DNA of 64,000 nt from Madurella fahalii. Its lineage: Eukaryota; Ascomycota; Sordariomycetes; Sordariales. The notes under the pieces are model-generated. The model worked only from the letters and a program-made list of their open reading frames with translations. It did not search any database and was not told where the DNA came from. A program made the position numbers and the translations under genes. The number at the start of each line of letters is the position of its first letter. Within the stretch, counting starts at the first letter, position 1. The stretch lies in contig CM056878.1 of the NCBI GenBank assembly GCA_029876055.1, positions 2,480,001 through 2,544,000 on the forward strand, written 5' to 3'. Positions 1-12,921 of this stretch are shown here, piece by piece.

Positions 1-1573
1 TGGCAGGGGTAATCACCCGATCGCACATGAGGGCGAGCTAGGCCCTGCATCGTCTGTTAGGTCAGATGCGGGGTGACATTGCCGCATTTTCATGCGGGAC
101 TGATCTCTGGCAGATCGTTCATGCGGGATGGGGACGACATGCGGGCCGGCGGCGCATCAGGCACAAAGGTTGTCTGTGTCAGAGATCAAACCACCGACGC
201 TTGCCCAGCATTCTTAGGGGTTGAGAAGGCGCCCGACAGCTTCCATTTCTTTTGGCCGGTGGCCCGAGCATCCAAGAGAAAGGCCAAGGCACCCGCTGCA
301 GCCATCCAGGGAAGGGAGGTGCTTCAAAATACCTTTGACTACCGGCCTACTGGACAGCGCCGAGGGGCCTACTTCCGGTGTGACTAGACTGCCAAGTAAG
401 TCTGATGATGGATGTGTAGGCAAGCCAGGGCGATTGTAAAATTGACCAATTGGGACACGGAATTTTTGTAGCCTTTGTTAGATTTTCCTTTTCTTCATTT
501 TCCGTGTCGCTGCGAGGTGCCAAGAGAGGGGGCCGATCGGCCTCAGAGCTTCGGACCACGGCGGATTCGGCCCGGGACGGCGGCCGTGGCAGTGCCGCGC
601 TGCCGGGGAATATCGGCCGATGTATATAGTCGGGCTACCACAAGCGGATCGACTCGGCCAGCAAAGAGCTAAAGAGATATTCCCCACACGCCCAATGGCT
701 TTAAAGGTTGGTTGGCATGTGATTGCCGAGTTATCTACTACATGCACCATAACCCCTGGAGGATAGGACACCACCACCGCGGCGCTCATCCAAGGTTAAG
801 CATATTTGAACGCAATGTCCCCCGGCCCGAGAATTTGCATTCGCGAAAAGCCGGAACAAAGGGTCGCAGTCGGAGACTCTCGGAGCCTGCTGGGCAGCTT
901 TGGTTGAAGTGAAGAAGGCGGAGATGGTAGGTGAGACACATGTGGTAGTGATTCATCAATGGCTGTGGGTTGCGGGCAGCCTTTCTTACGAGCTGCTGTT
1001 TCTCCCGGGACGGTATGAGGTGGCGGGGAGCACAAGGAAAACGACCAAGTATCCACCGTCCGTTAACAGTCCCTGAAACATGGGGACTTTCATTCCTCTT
1101 TCCCCCTCACGTGGGATGCATTGTCAAGATTGCGGCCGAAAATGACTCTTTTGCCAGTCTGATCCTTCAAAAAGTTTCAACCCTCGCCAAAATTGAAGTC
1201 CAGAATGTTGTCGTCATCATGGACTACCCTGCAAGTTGACTTGGCAGTGTGTAGGGTGGGCCCTTACTACCGGCGTTGCCGATAGCTGAGTGGCTAACAG
1301 ACCAAGACTAAGAAATCGGCCGAATAGGATAAAGGCGCAAACAAGGGATAAAAAAAAAAAAAAAGGGACAGGGCCTGGGTAGCTTATCTTAGTCACGATA
1401 TCAAAGGCTGTGATTCTCATCCCTCACAAAAGCCTCGACACTTCTCTGCTGACCATCTGTACATTCGTTTATTCACATCATTTTCTTTTCTTGCGTAGCC
1501 TCCCTCACCCGCCCCCTCTCTCTAGGAGCCTTCGACTGTACATTTTTCCCGTGCCGCTCTCGCCAATTGGGCA
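1..1573. other. Intergenic region at the window edge
   Basis: No gene is supported here; the short ORFs show no conserved motif and no convincing splice partners. An A15 run lies at 1350-1364. A pyrimidine-rich stretch (about 1485-1560) immediately precedes the NADH dehydrogenase start and is typical of a fungal promoter/leader. Confidence 0.5.
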
Positions 1574-3395
1574 ATGGCGTCTTCATCGCGAGCTCTGAGC
1601 AAGCTCGGCGTGCCCCAAACAGGAGCTTCATTGCTGCAGCCCTCTCAGACAGCGCCCAGGTTATTCCTCCAGTCATCGCGCAGGACAGTTGGCGCCAGGC
1701 CCGTCTTTGGTAGCACACAAGGACCTGTTGCGAGGCAGTTTCGGCGCAGCTATGCCGACAGCGTCGCCCCGGCCCCGCCACCGAGGAAGCCGCGGTTCCG
1801 GAAGCTTAGGTGGGCTTGGCGGCTGGGATATCTGTCGGCCATTGCTGGCGTTGCATACATTGGTTACGGCGTCTACCAGGACAGGCACCCGGAGCCGCAG
1901 GTGGAGCCTGACCCGACCAAGAAGACGCTCGTCATCCTAGGTAAGCTCGCGGTTGTCGCGGTTGTCCCGGTTGTCGCACCCGTCCCCGTTGGCCTTGTCT
2001 GACCCGTTACAACCAGGAACCGGTTGGGGCTCTGTCTCCCTGCTCAAGCGCCTCGATACCGAGAACTACAATGTCATCGTCATCTCACCGCGAAATTACT
2101 TCTTATTCACGCCTCTCCTTCCGTCATGCACAACCGGCACCATCGAGCACCGTTCCATCATGGAGCCTGTGCGGACAATCCTCCGTCAGAAGAAGGCGAG
2201 CGTGAGGTTCTACGAAGCCGAGGCTAGCTCTATTGACCCCGAGCGCAAGGTGGTGCGCATCTTTGACAACTCGGAAATCCGGGGTGACACCACCGAAACC
2301 GAGGTGCCCTACGACATGCTGGTGATCGGCGTGGGTGCTGAGAACGCGACGTTCGGTATCCCTGGCGTCCGCGAGCACTCGTGCTTCCTCAAAGAGATTG
2401 GCGACGCACAAAAGATCCGCAAGAGGATCATGGACTGCGTCGAGACGGCCGCCTTCAAAGACCAACCGCCTGAGGAGATTGACCGTCTCATGCACATGGT
2501 TGTGGTTGGCGGTGGCCCTACGGGCGTCGAGTTCGCCGGCGAACTGCAAGATTTCTTTGAGGAGGACATCAAGAAACTGGTTCCCGATATTAGCGACCGC
2601 TTCCGCGTGACGCTTATCGAGGCGCTTCCCAACGTCCTACCCAGCTTCTCCAAGCAGCTGATCGAGTACACGGAAAGCACCTTCAAGGAGGAGAAGATCA
2701 ACATCCACACCAAGACCATGGTTAAAAAGGTTACGGACAAGACGGTCGAGGCCGAGGTGACGGGCCCCGACGGCAAAAAGGAGACGATCGTCTTCCCTTA
2801 CGGCCTTCTCGTCTGGGCTACTGGCAATGCCGTACGCCCCGTCGTCAAGGACCTCATGGCGCGCATTCCCGCGCAAAAGAACTCGCGCCGCGGTCTGGCC
2901 GTGAACGAGTACCTCGTTGTGCAGGGCACACGGGACATTTGGGCCGTAGGCGACTGCGCCGTCGCGGGATATGCGCCGACCGCCCAGGTGGCCAGCCAAG
3001 AAGGCAATTTCCTCGCTCGCCTTCTCAACAACATGGCCAAGACGGAGGCGCTCGAGGAGAAGATCAACCAGCTTAGCTCGTCATTGAACCTGCAGCCCGG
3101 CAACTCGGCCGAGATCTCGCGAGAGATTGCCGAGTACGAGCGGCAGCTGCGGCGCATCAAGGATGTCAAGCCATTCCAATACAGTCATCAGGGCAGTCTG
3201 GCTTACATCGGCAGCGAGAAGGCTGTGGCCGACGTGACGTGGTTCAACGGCAACGTGGCGGCTGCCGGCACCCTGACCTTCTTCTTCTGGAGGAGCGCCT
3301 ACATCAGCATGTGTTTCAGCACGCGCAACCGTCTACTGGTTATCAATGACTGGCTCAAATCCAAGGTCTTTGGCCGCGACCTATCACGAGAGTAG
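1574..3395 (+). CDS. Alternative (type II, rotenone-insensitive) NADH:ubiquinone oxidoreductase, mitochondrial
   Basis: Single-subunit flavoprotein that oxidises NADH and passes electrons to ubiquinone at the inner mitochondrial membrane without pumping protons. Exons are 1574-1940 and 2017-3395, giving 581 aa; splicing at 1941-2016 rebuilds the first dinucleotide-binding motif (ILGTGWGS). The basic N-terminus is Ser/Arg-rich and looks like a mitochondrial presequence. It is followed by a hydrophobic segment (LGYLSAIAGVAYIGYGVY) and two FAD/NADH-binding folds; the second carries VVVGGGPTGVEFAGEL. The C-terminus has the usual hydrophobic membrane-binding tail (FFFWRSAYISM). No EF-hand insertion is seen, so it resembles the calcium-independent NDE/NDI branch. 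I cannot tell external from internal orientation. The ATG used is the first in the frame with a presequence. Confidence 0.93.
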
Positions 3396-3935
3396 ATTGG
3401 TTTCCTTTCCTTCTAAACACACCTATGACTGTGGACGCAATCAACATTCGAGCGGGCAGCCCAGACCTTTTTTTTATCTCCTTCGTTTTCTTTGATACTG
3501 TTGCCGCGGATAATGTTGGAGTCTTGGGGCCTAAATTAATAGACAAACGAGCTAGACTGGTGTTTTTGGGATAGACGGGAGGCGATGATTATGGCTAGTT
3601 TCCTTTTGTGTATGTTGGCTGTGTCCCAAGGGGGTTTCAGGATCACCAAACAATACTCACTTTTTGGCGCTTCAACATTTTTCCTGAGCAAGATTCTGGC
3701 CAATGCCTTGTATTTTCCCGCAAGGTCATAGGTACCATGCGTCCGAATACGATGATGTTGTTGAACTGTACGTCCTTGCGTGCGCGTATTCGCAGTTGAA
3801 CGTTGAATCACACCATATCCAGGGTTAGGGCTTAATATTCTAGTATTCGAGGAACATCCACCTGCGGACAGTGAACTCATTGCTCCCTCATCAGTTCCGG
3901 GCAACATACTGTCCTCATCAACAAATCCATTCGAG
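3396..3935. other. Intergenic region between NADH dehydrogenase and DML1
   Basis: This should hold the 3' UTR of the upstream gene and the promoter of dml1. Apart from T-rich stretches just after the stop I see no defined element. Confidence 0.4.
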
Positions 3936-5912
3936 ATGCATGAAATTATTACAGTCCAGTTCGGGCAACAGAGCAACTATCTTGCCACGCATTTCTGGAA
4001 CACTCAGGTAATCCGTCTCAGTTTTGACATCAATCATCATCATCTTCTCATATTCACACACTAAACGACACAAGGAATCCTACTTTACCTACTCCGAAGA
4101 CCAAACAGAGTCGCCCATTGACCATGACGTCCATTTCCGCCCCGGCCTCGCCCCCGACGGCACCGAGACTTTTATGCCCCGGACCGTCATCTACGACCTA
4201 AAAGGTGCTTTTGGCTCTCTCCGCAAGATCAACGCCCTTTACGAGGTCAACGATGAGTCGACCCCGCCACAAGCACTCTGGTAAAAACCCCCTTCCCCTC
4301 CACCCCCTTTTTATATTTCCCTTTTCTTTTCCCTATTGAACAACCGAACTCATCCACCGATCCATAACTAACCAGGAAAAAAAAAAAAAAGGAACGGCCA
4401 AACCCAGATCCACCGCTCCCCGCCGATCCCGGTATCCCCCTACCAGCAATCCCTCGACGCCGGCACGCCGCCGGAGCCGCTGCATCCGGGCGCGGTGCGC
4501 TTCTTCTCGGACTTCTCGCGCGTCTTCTACCACCCGCGTTCCGTGGTCCAGCTGAACGAGCACGAGGTGGGGGTGGGCGCCGCCGCCGCCGCGTCCGGGG
4601 CCCCCTTTGAGCGCCACGCCGCCGGCGAGGACCTCTTCGCCGCCCTCGACCGCGAGCATGACCTCCTCGACCGCGACCTGCGCCCCTTCGCCGAGGAGGC
4701 CGACCACATGCAGGGCCTGCAGGTCTTTGCCGGGTTCGACGACGCCTGGGGCGGGTTCGCCGCGCGCTACGTGGAGCGGGTGCGCGACGAGTACGGCAAG
4801 GTTGGGGTTTGGGTGTGGGGCTTGGAAAGGGGTTGGAAGGGAGGGGGTTTGGGGAGGGTGAGTGCTTTTCTTAATTTTCATTCCCCCCCTTTTTTTCTTC
4901 CCTTTTTTGTTCTTTTTTTTTCTTTTTTTCCCCTCCTGTGCTTGTTTTGTTCGGTGACGGAAGAGTGAGGGTAGGGATAGGGAAAGTTCGCTAACGCGGG
5001 CCATGGTTGGTGCTGGGGAATACAGGAAAAGCGGTTGCTACGGCTGGCCAACAAGGCGAGAGCCCTCACCGAGGTGTATAAGCAGGCGTCGATTGTCGTG
5101 CCGTTGGCGTTGCCTGAGAAGCTGCCGGCGAGGATGGCACGAGTGCTGGATGCGGGATCACAGTGGCATGTCTCGGCGCTGTTATCCTCGGCGGTTGAGA
5201 CCGTGATGCTACCGTCGAGGATGAGGGATCCTGCCAAGAGAGAGACGCTGTCGGGTATGGCTGAGGTGTTGAATACGATGGGAAAGCAGAGCGTAGCAGG
5301 ACTCCAGATGAGTGTTAACCAGCCCGGCTCTGAATCTGAGGAGAGGAGGGATGGGAGGGTGAGGTTGTTGTCTGAGGAAGAGCTCTCCGAGGGCGTGCAG
5401 CTTGATATGAGGTTTACGCCGTCGGATCGGCTCGAGCCTTATTCTCGGTCCAACGGGTTTCACAAGCCACGGGTCTTTAGCCAGATCATCTCGTCACGAG
5501 GCTATGACGATGATAGTGGGGGCGTAGAAGTGGACGAGGAAGGGCGCCGGCGCCGGCGGAGTGCGTACGAGCCGGTAACACAAAGGTCGGTGACTGTTAT
5601 CAGAACTTACACTGGGCCACAGGCTGACCTAGATATAGATATAATACGACCCTCAAGTTCCCTCTTCTGGACAGCTTCCCCGCCGACATCCTCCGGAGCG
5701 ACGAGGATTCACCACCTCCAGACGCCATCAACATCACCAGCAGCCTGTCAACCGACTCGTCTGTGTCTAGCAAACTAAAGCTTCTCAGGTCGACTGTGAT
5801 TCGGTCGATCGGCCTGGAGGACCGTGAGACGCTTGGAAATGACCTCATGGAGATGGCGGATGAGTATCATGAGGGGTGGTCAAGCGGGAGCGATGATGGC
5901 GAGGATGATTAA
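3936..5912 (+). CDS. DML1: Dml1/Misato family tubulin-like protein
   Basis: Member of the Dml1/Misato family, linked in yeast to mitochondrial DNA inheritance and in animals to mitochondrial distribution. Five exons: 3936-4007, 4075-4280, 4392-4857, 5026-5574 and 5658-5912, 515 aa. The N-terminus ([15 protein letters not shown]) is the tubulin/FtsZ-like start shared by the family, and the joined exons give [15 protein letters not shown] and [14 protein letters not shown]. The C-terminus is the family's acidic tail ([16 protein letters not shown]). Intron 2 is odd: to keep the conserved frame the acceptor must be the AG at 4390-4391, after 14 consecutive A that follow the ACTAAC branch site. 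The last intron (5575-5657) is inferred from frame change and homology. Exon 4 contains a low-complexity Arg-rich stretch. Confidence 0.9.
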
Positions 5913-6449
5913 ATTCTTGATGAATGGGAAGAGACTGCGTTCGGGCACTCTGCCTCTAAAGGGTGATTTGGTACGGAAAACAAAAAGAAGCGCCCCGGCC
6001 GCCCATGCTACTCCCCCATGAGCCACGGGCATCGATCAATATGTGGCGGGAGTTGTTTGCCAACCTCTTCTCTACTGATGGTTGGGGAGTCCAGAACTGA
6101 GTATTAGCCGTATGTTCTTAGAGCAGGGGACCCTGAAGATGTGCCATACTGCTTCTAATCCTTTTTGCAGAGCTCCTTTGTGACAGCGGTCGCCGTAACC
6201 CAGACGACGCCTTCCAGGCATGCTCATAAGTTTTCACTGACGCCATATCGACACGCGAAGGTGAGATGCGAGTTTGGCGAGGCAACGTGTGCCTCTAAAC
6301 CCTAGCGTCTATTAGTCTAACAAGATCTAAATAGTTACACAAGCCCATACACATTCCTTGCGCGCAACCCAGTCGATCTCCTCCGTTTCCCCTCAATCTC
6401 CTTCACCATTAGTCGAAGCCAGCCGTCGCTGTGTAACTTCCACCCGCCT
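5913..6449. other. Convergent 3' region between DML1 and PAP1
   Basis: Two genes point at each other here; nothing beyond presumed 3' UTRs and terminators is visible. Confidence 0.4.
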
Positions 6450-8377
6450 CTAACCAACCGCAGCAGCAGCCGCATTGTTGGCGGCCGCCGTCGTCTGCGG
6501 CGGCTTACCCTGGACTTGACGCTTCGCCGGCGGCTGGTGTTGCTTAGCATTGGGGTCCTCCGAGGCCATTCGTTTCACGCCCTTCTTGACAGGCGGCTGG
6601 GGCCGCTGTTCGCCGGGCTCAAACACATCGTCAGGCAGCGCCGTATTCTTGAGATTCTGGATGGACAGGAACATCAGGTCGGCGTCGTAGATTTCATTGG
6701 ACATGCACATGGTCTTCCAGTCGTTGACCTCGCGCGAAAGGTCGAGTGACTTGGCCTTTTCGGCCAGCTGCAGCCCAATGTAGTGGTTAGTCGTGTATAT
6801 CTCGATCTCGCTCTCCTTTTGTTCGGGGATGTCTTCCGGCTTGGTCTTGACGTCGTTGTTCGTTTCGCCCTTGGCCATCGGTATAGATGTGCCTTCAGTC
6901 TTCTCCTGCTGTATCGGCACGCCGTTCTCGGCCTTCACATCCGTCTTGACCTCCGTCCTGGTTTCCGTCTTGAGCTTCTCGTCTTCTTCAGCGGGTGGCT
7001 TGTACAGGTAAGCAAGGCTGCCGGCTGATACCACCTCCTCGACCTGTGTGTCGTTCTTGCACCGGTGCATTCTATCGTAGCCCTTGTTGAATGGTCTCGC
7101 CAAGGCGATGGATGGGTGCATCTCGAGTCTGTTGACAAGCACACGCACCCTCGACTCAATAAAGCCTGACCAGGCGTTTTGCGCCTTCTTGGTCCTGCTC
7201 GACGAGATAACTGTGAGGTAGTACCTGAATCCTGACGTGAAGAAGGTGTGCTTTGTGAAGAGATCTTTCCACGGCCGCCTACCCACCATGATCTCATCTG
7301 TTATCTGCACGCCTTTCTCCAGTTCTTGCTGTATGACTACCATGGACGATCTACCAATATTGTGCGTCGCGCACATGGACGGATATGCCGGCGTGATGAT
7401 AGGCATCTTGTGGTTCCTATCGCTAGCGTAGAGCTGTTCTGTGGTGAGACATCAGCGTAGGCGGGGACTGGGGCGTAACCCACCTTGGGATTCCAGACTG
7501 GGACTCGCGTAACCGGACAGCCGTACTCGATGTCCTTGAGAAGAACCGGAAGGGGCCATGGCCACTTGAACATGATGTTGAAGAACTTGTTGACGATGAC
7601 GGCGCTCGTTGCTTTGGGATAGAGCTGGCAGACTCGGGCAACGAGCATGGCCCAGGCGACTCCTCCAGGATAACCCATGATGTTGGCGTAGATCGCCTTC
7701 CGCTGCGCCCAGAGCTTGATGGCTCGGAGGGCCAGCTTGAACGTGGCAGGCTCGGGAACGAGGTTCAGAATCTCATCCGTCACTCTCGTTCCGTTCAGCG
7801 ACCGTACCTCGTTCTCGCTCAAGCCACGGAGCAGGTTGTTGTCGGCCAAGCTCCAGCTCTTTTCTGCCGGCAGCTGTTTGAGTGTTTGAATGGAGCAAAA
7901 GATAAGGTCGATGCTGATCCCCGAGAACTCAAACTTGATGATGGGCACGAAGGCTTCGGGCACCGGAGTCAGGTCGGTGATGGCGCCGGGCGGGGCCATC
8001 TCGACGAGGACCTCGGGAAAGATTCTGAAATACTGCTCAACCGTGACATATTTCGGTGCGACGACGAGTGTATCCATATCCGAGCCGGGACCGTAAACTC
8101 CAAGGCGGTAACTGCCATACGTAAACACCCTTCCGATGGCATCGCGAATCAGAATCGTGTTCTTGGGCTCCTTCTCCCGTGCGGCCCTCTTGACGAATTC
8201 ATTTGTGATTTTCTCGAGCTCCTTGATCACCTTCTTCCTCTCCTCGGTCTCGGCTGGGCTTTCGAATGTGCCTTGGGCTCGCAACTCCTTGTGGAGCGCG
8301 TCGTGCATTCGTTTCTCAGCTTCGGTCGGGAGGGCCGTCGATATGGGCGGTGTCACGCCGTAGATCCGCTCAGACAT
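6450..8377 (-). CDS. PAP1: Nuclear poly(A) polymerase
   Basis: Template-independent polymerase that adds the poly(A) tail to cleaved pre-mRNA. Exons 8377-7484 and 7433-6450 (minus strand), 625 aa; the 50-nt intron is fixed by the conserved junction around VWNPK / LYASDRNHKMPIITPAYP. The nucleotidyltransferase motif YGSYRLGVYGPGSDMD places catalytic Asp100 and Asp102, with the third Asp in GISIDLIF near residue 157. Central domain (FNIMFKWPWP) and RNA-binding domain (GRRPWKDLF, FFTSGFRYYL) follow. The C-terminal ~150 residues are low-complexity: Lys/Glu-rich, then Pro/Gln/Ala-rich with basic patches (KKGVKRMASEDP, PPAKRQ) that could be nuclear localisation signals. I chose the MSERIYG start over an upstream in-frame non-ATG extension because it matches the family N-terminus. 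Confidence 0.95.
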
Positions 8378-9832
8378 AATGGTAAAAGGGGGATTAAATG
8401 GGGGATCGATGCCAAATATTGTGCTCGTTTGCCGCGGCGATGGCTGCGACAACAAGGCTGAAGAAATGGTCGGTGGTCGCTCTTGCGATTAGGGTAGGTG
8501 ACGGGGGGAAGTGAGTGTTGGCGGGGTTCGAAAGGTAAATGGAAGGAATGAAAAGGAAATGGAAAGAGTTGATCTGGCTGGAAATTTCAAGTCATAGTAT
8601 GCTGTGGGAGAATGTTAGGGTGCAAGAGATGGTGCGTCGAAAGGGTTCTCTCGACCGCGCGAGAAATCGATTGCAAACAGATCAAAGAGAGTTCGTTGAA
8701 GCCGCCGTTTTGGCGTGTAGGGAATTTGGGGGATGCACAGACCCACAACGCTTATTGGTGGGCTTGTTGCAGTGAATGTACCATTCTTGTATCGGACCCT
8801 TGCTTGAGCTTTTGGTAGTTGCACAAGAACCGTTAGTAGGAATGTTAGCGTGCCTGCTGTGGGCCTCATTACACTGTTCATGGATCAACACTCTCTGCTG
8901 TCCTGTCCCAAACCTCGCTTCTACCTTTTCCCTCCTTATTTCCCCTTTCTGTACTTTGTTCCCTTCATAGCCTCTGGCTTAGATCGGGCATTACATGCAC
9001 GCCGTGCTTGATCTGAAGACGTCTAAATTGAGATTGAGAGCCATCCGTCGTCTAACGTTGGCGTAAGAGACTAGGGACCCTAGCGCCGTCTTCGCGAGCG
9101 GTGGGAGTTCACTACTCGGATGTGGTACACTGGGTTGTACGCGGGAAATGCATCGTTCCATAGCGCATCCAGTCCAGATTGTCGATGGGCCCAGTCTATA
9201 ATGGATGCAATTGGTATCCAAGCTCTTAGGGCACAGCTGGGCCTAATCCGAGATCAAGCGACGATTGCATATTGCAGGCACACCGACGTCGTGACAGCAA
9301 GATTCTTCTTGATCAAAACATCACACGTGCCTCCATATCTGAATCTAACTACATGCCAATAGAATGGCCTTCGCAGCGCCAGCGGCCGCCTATGCAGTCG
9401 AATGAGGACCCAGGCATTGATTCGTTGCCACCCACATGGTACCATCGTCCGGAGGCGATAACGAAGAATGGACATATCAAGTCTGACTATTAGCGACCAC
9501 CGTATTTCCCATCGAGTTAAACAAGGCTTGGTGTGCTCTGGTAAAGAGCTAACTAAACGGTGTAGTAAGACGAGTTCGACATGACCCCACGCCACTAGCA
9601 CTCAGGGAGGGGGACATAGCATTACGCGGGGCACCAAACTTTGATTTTGAACCCAAGACCCAAGGGCCCCTGTCCGAACTCCGAAGAGCACACAAGGGTC
9701 CGGACCCACCCCCACTACGGGAACTTCAGTGTGTCAGCCTTGTGCGGGAACCATCCGGGATTGGCATAAGAGTTCAGCTTGCCGAGTCTCACTCTTGTGT
9801 CCTTGGTATTGAGGCTTCAATGGGGACAAACG
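8378..9832. other. Divergent promoter region, PAP1 / DUF676 hydrolase
   Basis: A 1.45-kb region shared by two outward-facing genes. The ORFs here look non-coding (no family similarity, odd composition). No repeat or RNA gene recognised. Confidence 0.4.
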
Positions 9833-11224
9833 ATGAAGAAGACACTGCTGCTCTGTTTTATACACGGCTTCAAGGTGAGTCTGTTGTCGCATCCCCTTCG
9901 GTATTTCCCTCAGGACAGCTCTAAACGGAACTAGGGGGATGAGGATACCTTTGGCCACAACTATGCCTTCACCGAGCACCTTCGCGAGCGCATTGCGGGC
10001 AGTCTGCCCAAGGTGAACGTCCAGGCAATAATATACCCCAAGTACGAGACGCGCGGCGACCTAGGCGACTGTGTGTCGCGATTCAGCGACTGGTACGATG
10101 ATCTCAGCCGCCGCTCCCGCCATAACCCATTGCACCAGCTAATACAACAGTGGAAACCACAGGCTCTTAAACAAAGTCATAGACCTCGAAGTAGCAGCCG
10201 GCACGCCGTCCCCGACAGTCGACCCGTCGGTCCGCGTGATCCTCGTGGGGCACTCGATGGGCGGCATCGTCGCCGCCGAGACGGCCATCGGGCTTGCCTC
10301 TGACCACCCCGTCCACAACTCGGTCGACGAAGACAGCCCCACCAAGTCCACCACCGACCCGCTCCCGCCCCCCAATGCGCTCATGTTCCCGTACATCCAA
10401 GGCGTGCTCGCCTTCGACACCCCCTTCCTCGGCATCTCCCCCGGCGTTGTCGCCCACGGCGCCGAGAGCCACTACGTCGCGGCGTCGACCGCGATCGCGC
10501 AGCTGAGCGGTCTCACGAGCCTCTGGGGCAGCGCCAAAGCCGCCGAGGCGAACGCCGCGGAGAGGCAGAAGCCCGTAGGCGCGTTGCCGCCCGCTGGGGG
10601 CAAAGGTGCCAACGATAAGGACAAGGGCGCAACAAAGAGCGGCGGCGGCGGCGGCGGCTGGGGCAGATGGGGCACCATCGCAGCGGCTGCCGGGGCTGTC
10701 GGCGCACTGGCTGCGGGCGGGGCTGCGGCATACTACAACCGGGAGCAGATTACCCAGGGTTGGGGCTGGGCGACGTCGCACTTGGAATTTGTTGGGTGTC
10801 TCGCGCGCAAGGAGGAGCTGAAGCGGCGGGTGGCGTACATGGTGCGGTTGAACAAGGAGCTGGGCGTCGGCTTTGGGAATCTATACACGCGGTTGGGGCA
10901 GTCGGCGGGATCCAAGCAGGTGAGCATGGTTGGTACGGTGCTTGGAAAAGACCGGACGTTTTGCGTTATACCGCAGCGGGACCAGGCGGGGGATTGGCGG
11001 GCAGCGGTGAACGACAAGGCGAAGGACGAGACGGGCGCGCATATGTGTGAGTGCTGTTACTGCTAATTTGGCTAGTGGCGTGATGCTGACGGCTTCCAGC
11101 TATGTTTGAGCCCAAGGAGAACCCGGGCTACGAGAAGCTGACGAACGACGCGAAGGATATGGTGACGGGATGGTTGCGAAACGACTGGTATGAGACAAGT
11201 TCGGCTGATGCAATCCGTTCATGA
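9833..11224 (+). CDS. DUF676-like alpha/beta-hydrolase (putative lipase/serine esterase)
   Basis: Putative serine hydrolase; substrate unknown. Exons 9833-9874, 9935-10092, 10163-11046 and 11100-11224 give 402 aa. The N-terminus reads MKKTLLLCFIHGFKGDEDTFG (oxyanion-hole region typical of DUF676 proteins) once the first 60-nt intron is removed. The nucleophile elbow is GHSMGG (VILVGHSMGGIVAAE), followed by FDTPFLGISPGVVAH. A low-complexity Gly/Ala-rich stretch (about 10620-10735) encodes a hydrophobic run that may be a membrane segment. The last intron (11047-11099) has a GTGAGT donor and joins to SMFEPKENPGY. Catalytic Asp and His cannot be assigned with confidence. It converges on PHS1. Confidence 0.82.
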
Positions 11225-11403
11225 GGGAAACGACCTTTTGCTGGATATTTATGCACCAATGCCCTGCCTTCGAGGCCTGTTCTCTATTCTGGTCCACCGT
11301 CTCAATAATAAACGCGTAGAGGTAGAATGCCTGGGACAGTCCTGCGGCTTCCAGAGAATGAATACATCGTATGACTGAATTCCGCTCTGTGCATAACAGC
11401 CTT

Positions 11404-12184
11404 CTATCGCCTCTTCTTCTCCGCGGTGTTGCTGAGGCCAAGGTACTTCCTCCGCTGCTTCAGCATGTGGGAGTAGAGAATGACGGAGCCTGTACCGGAA
11501 ATGTCAGTCGAAGCGGCTCAAGAGCCCATTCCAGGGGCAGGACTCCACTCACCCGGGATGTACGACAACAATACTGCGGTCAGTGCATAGGGGTACCACG
11601 GAGCGACACTCGCCGCGGGGCCAAAGAGCGCCTGCAGCGTCATGGCCACCTCGCTGCTGATTCCAACAGGATATAGGACCAGGAAGGCGCTATACCGCAG
11701 CCAGTGCAGCCAGCTGGGGACACCCTCCACCTGCTTTAGCGCAAAGTACGAATACCGGATCACCTCGGTCATGCTCCAGGCGCCCAGCATCGACGAGTAA
11801 AACGTGCTGGCGTTCAACTGCGGGAAGGGATAGCAGATGGCCCACATGAGGAAGAGCCGGCTGGCGACTTGCATGGCGGTGGTGAACACCGGGGCGGGAA
11901 CAACGCCTAACAAAACGCGTTGTTAGCCGTTGGGGGACGACACGAGGTAAGGAGATGCTGAAGCGAAAGGGCACTCTACCACTGAGGGAATGCAGGATCT
12001 CCATGACAGCGCAGGTCTGTGTGATGCGCGCGAAATTGTCCACCACGAGTGGCACGAAGGGCGCGCCCTTCCAACCTAGCACCACGACCACTCTACCGAG
12101 AACGGCAGCCCAAGCAACGGCCGAGACGGCATTGTAGAGGATGAGGTAGGCGTTTTTGGGCCCAAAACGGTAAGACTGAGCCAT
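11404..12184 (-). CDS. PHS1: Very-long-chain 3-hydroxyacyl-CoA dehydratase (Phs1/HACD, PTPLA family)
   Basis: Third step of very-long-chain fatty acid elongation in the ER: dehydrates 3-hydroxyacyl-CoA to trans-2-enoyl-CoA. Exons 12184-11980, 11906-11553 and 11489-11404 (minus strand), 214 aa, the usual size for the family. The protein is hydrophobic with about six membrane segments. The catalytic Tyr/Glu pair of the family, seven residues apart, is seen in VLYPVGISSE (Tyr147, Glu154), and the conserved TEVIRYSYF lies upstream. It ends in a Lys/Arg-rich tail (KQRRKYLG, AEKKRR) suitable for ER retention. Both introns are phase 1 with consensus donors. Confidence 0.93.
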
Positions 12185-12921
12185 TGTGTCTACCTCTCTG
12201 TGTTGGGAGGCTGTTTGGCGCGCCATTGGAGCTCGGTGGTGTAAACCAGCGCGACGGTTATGGAACAGACCCGGGAGACCAAAAAAATCGTTTGCTTCGG
12301 GAGTTTTTTCTACTTTTTACGTATTTTTTTTTTTTGTTGAGATGGTCGCCCGGCCCAGCGTCTCGGGTATCTTCCCGCACTTGCAGGGGTTGTCCCGGCC
12401 CGCTAACGCAACATGAGTCCAGGCCTGTTGAGGGGTGGATTCGGTTCACTCAAGCCAGCCAGCCACCGTACAACAATTTTCTTTTTTAGGGCGACATCAC
12501 TCGCGCCGGATGGCATATCTACAACTGGAATGCGACCAGTCCTTATAATTCAAAAAGCACTCGCCCTTCGGATTCGCAGGCAACGGCCCCGCTGGGCTAT
12601 CATTTTACTTGCTGCGACGGAGACTCCATGACCCGATGACCGCCTTCTAAATCTCCAAGCGGCTGCCTGGAAGCTCTGGCCAGTACTTTGGGCATTAACT
12701 ACTATGTATACTGCTATTCCAGGAATATCATTCTCGCCAGCCATGACTCATCATGGATCCCTCAATTCCGTAAGTAAACACGCTCCCTTCCCTGCCTGTC
12801 CTGCTGGCAACCTATGCAAGTGGGTATACAAACTGTTCCAGCCAGTGTGGTGTGCTGTGGGTGTACAATAGAAGCTCCAAACCAAGCACAGCTTGATGAA
12901 ATCTTATGCGTGAGACACCGG
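12185..12921. other. Intergenic region upstream of PHS1
   Basis: Promoter side of phs1 and 3' side of the next minus-strand gene. A T12 run lies at 12324-12335. No further feature seen. Confidence 0.4.

Noticed and set aside
4333..5004. 223-aa minus-strand ORF
   Set aside because: Antisense to DML1 exon 3 and intron; Lys- and Val-rich low complexity.
7886..8461. 191-aa plus-strand ORF
   Set aside because: Antisense to poly(A) polymerase exon 1.
10167..10781. 204-aa minus-strand ORF
   Set aside because: Antisense to the DUF676 hydrolase; Arg/Ala/Gly-rich.
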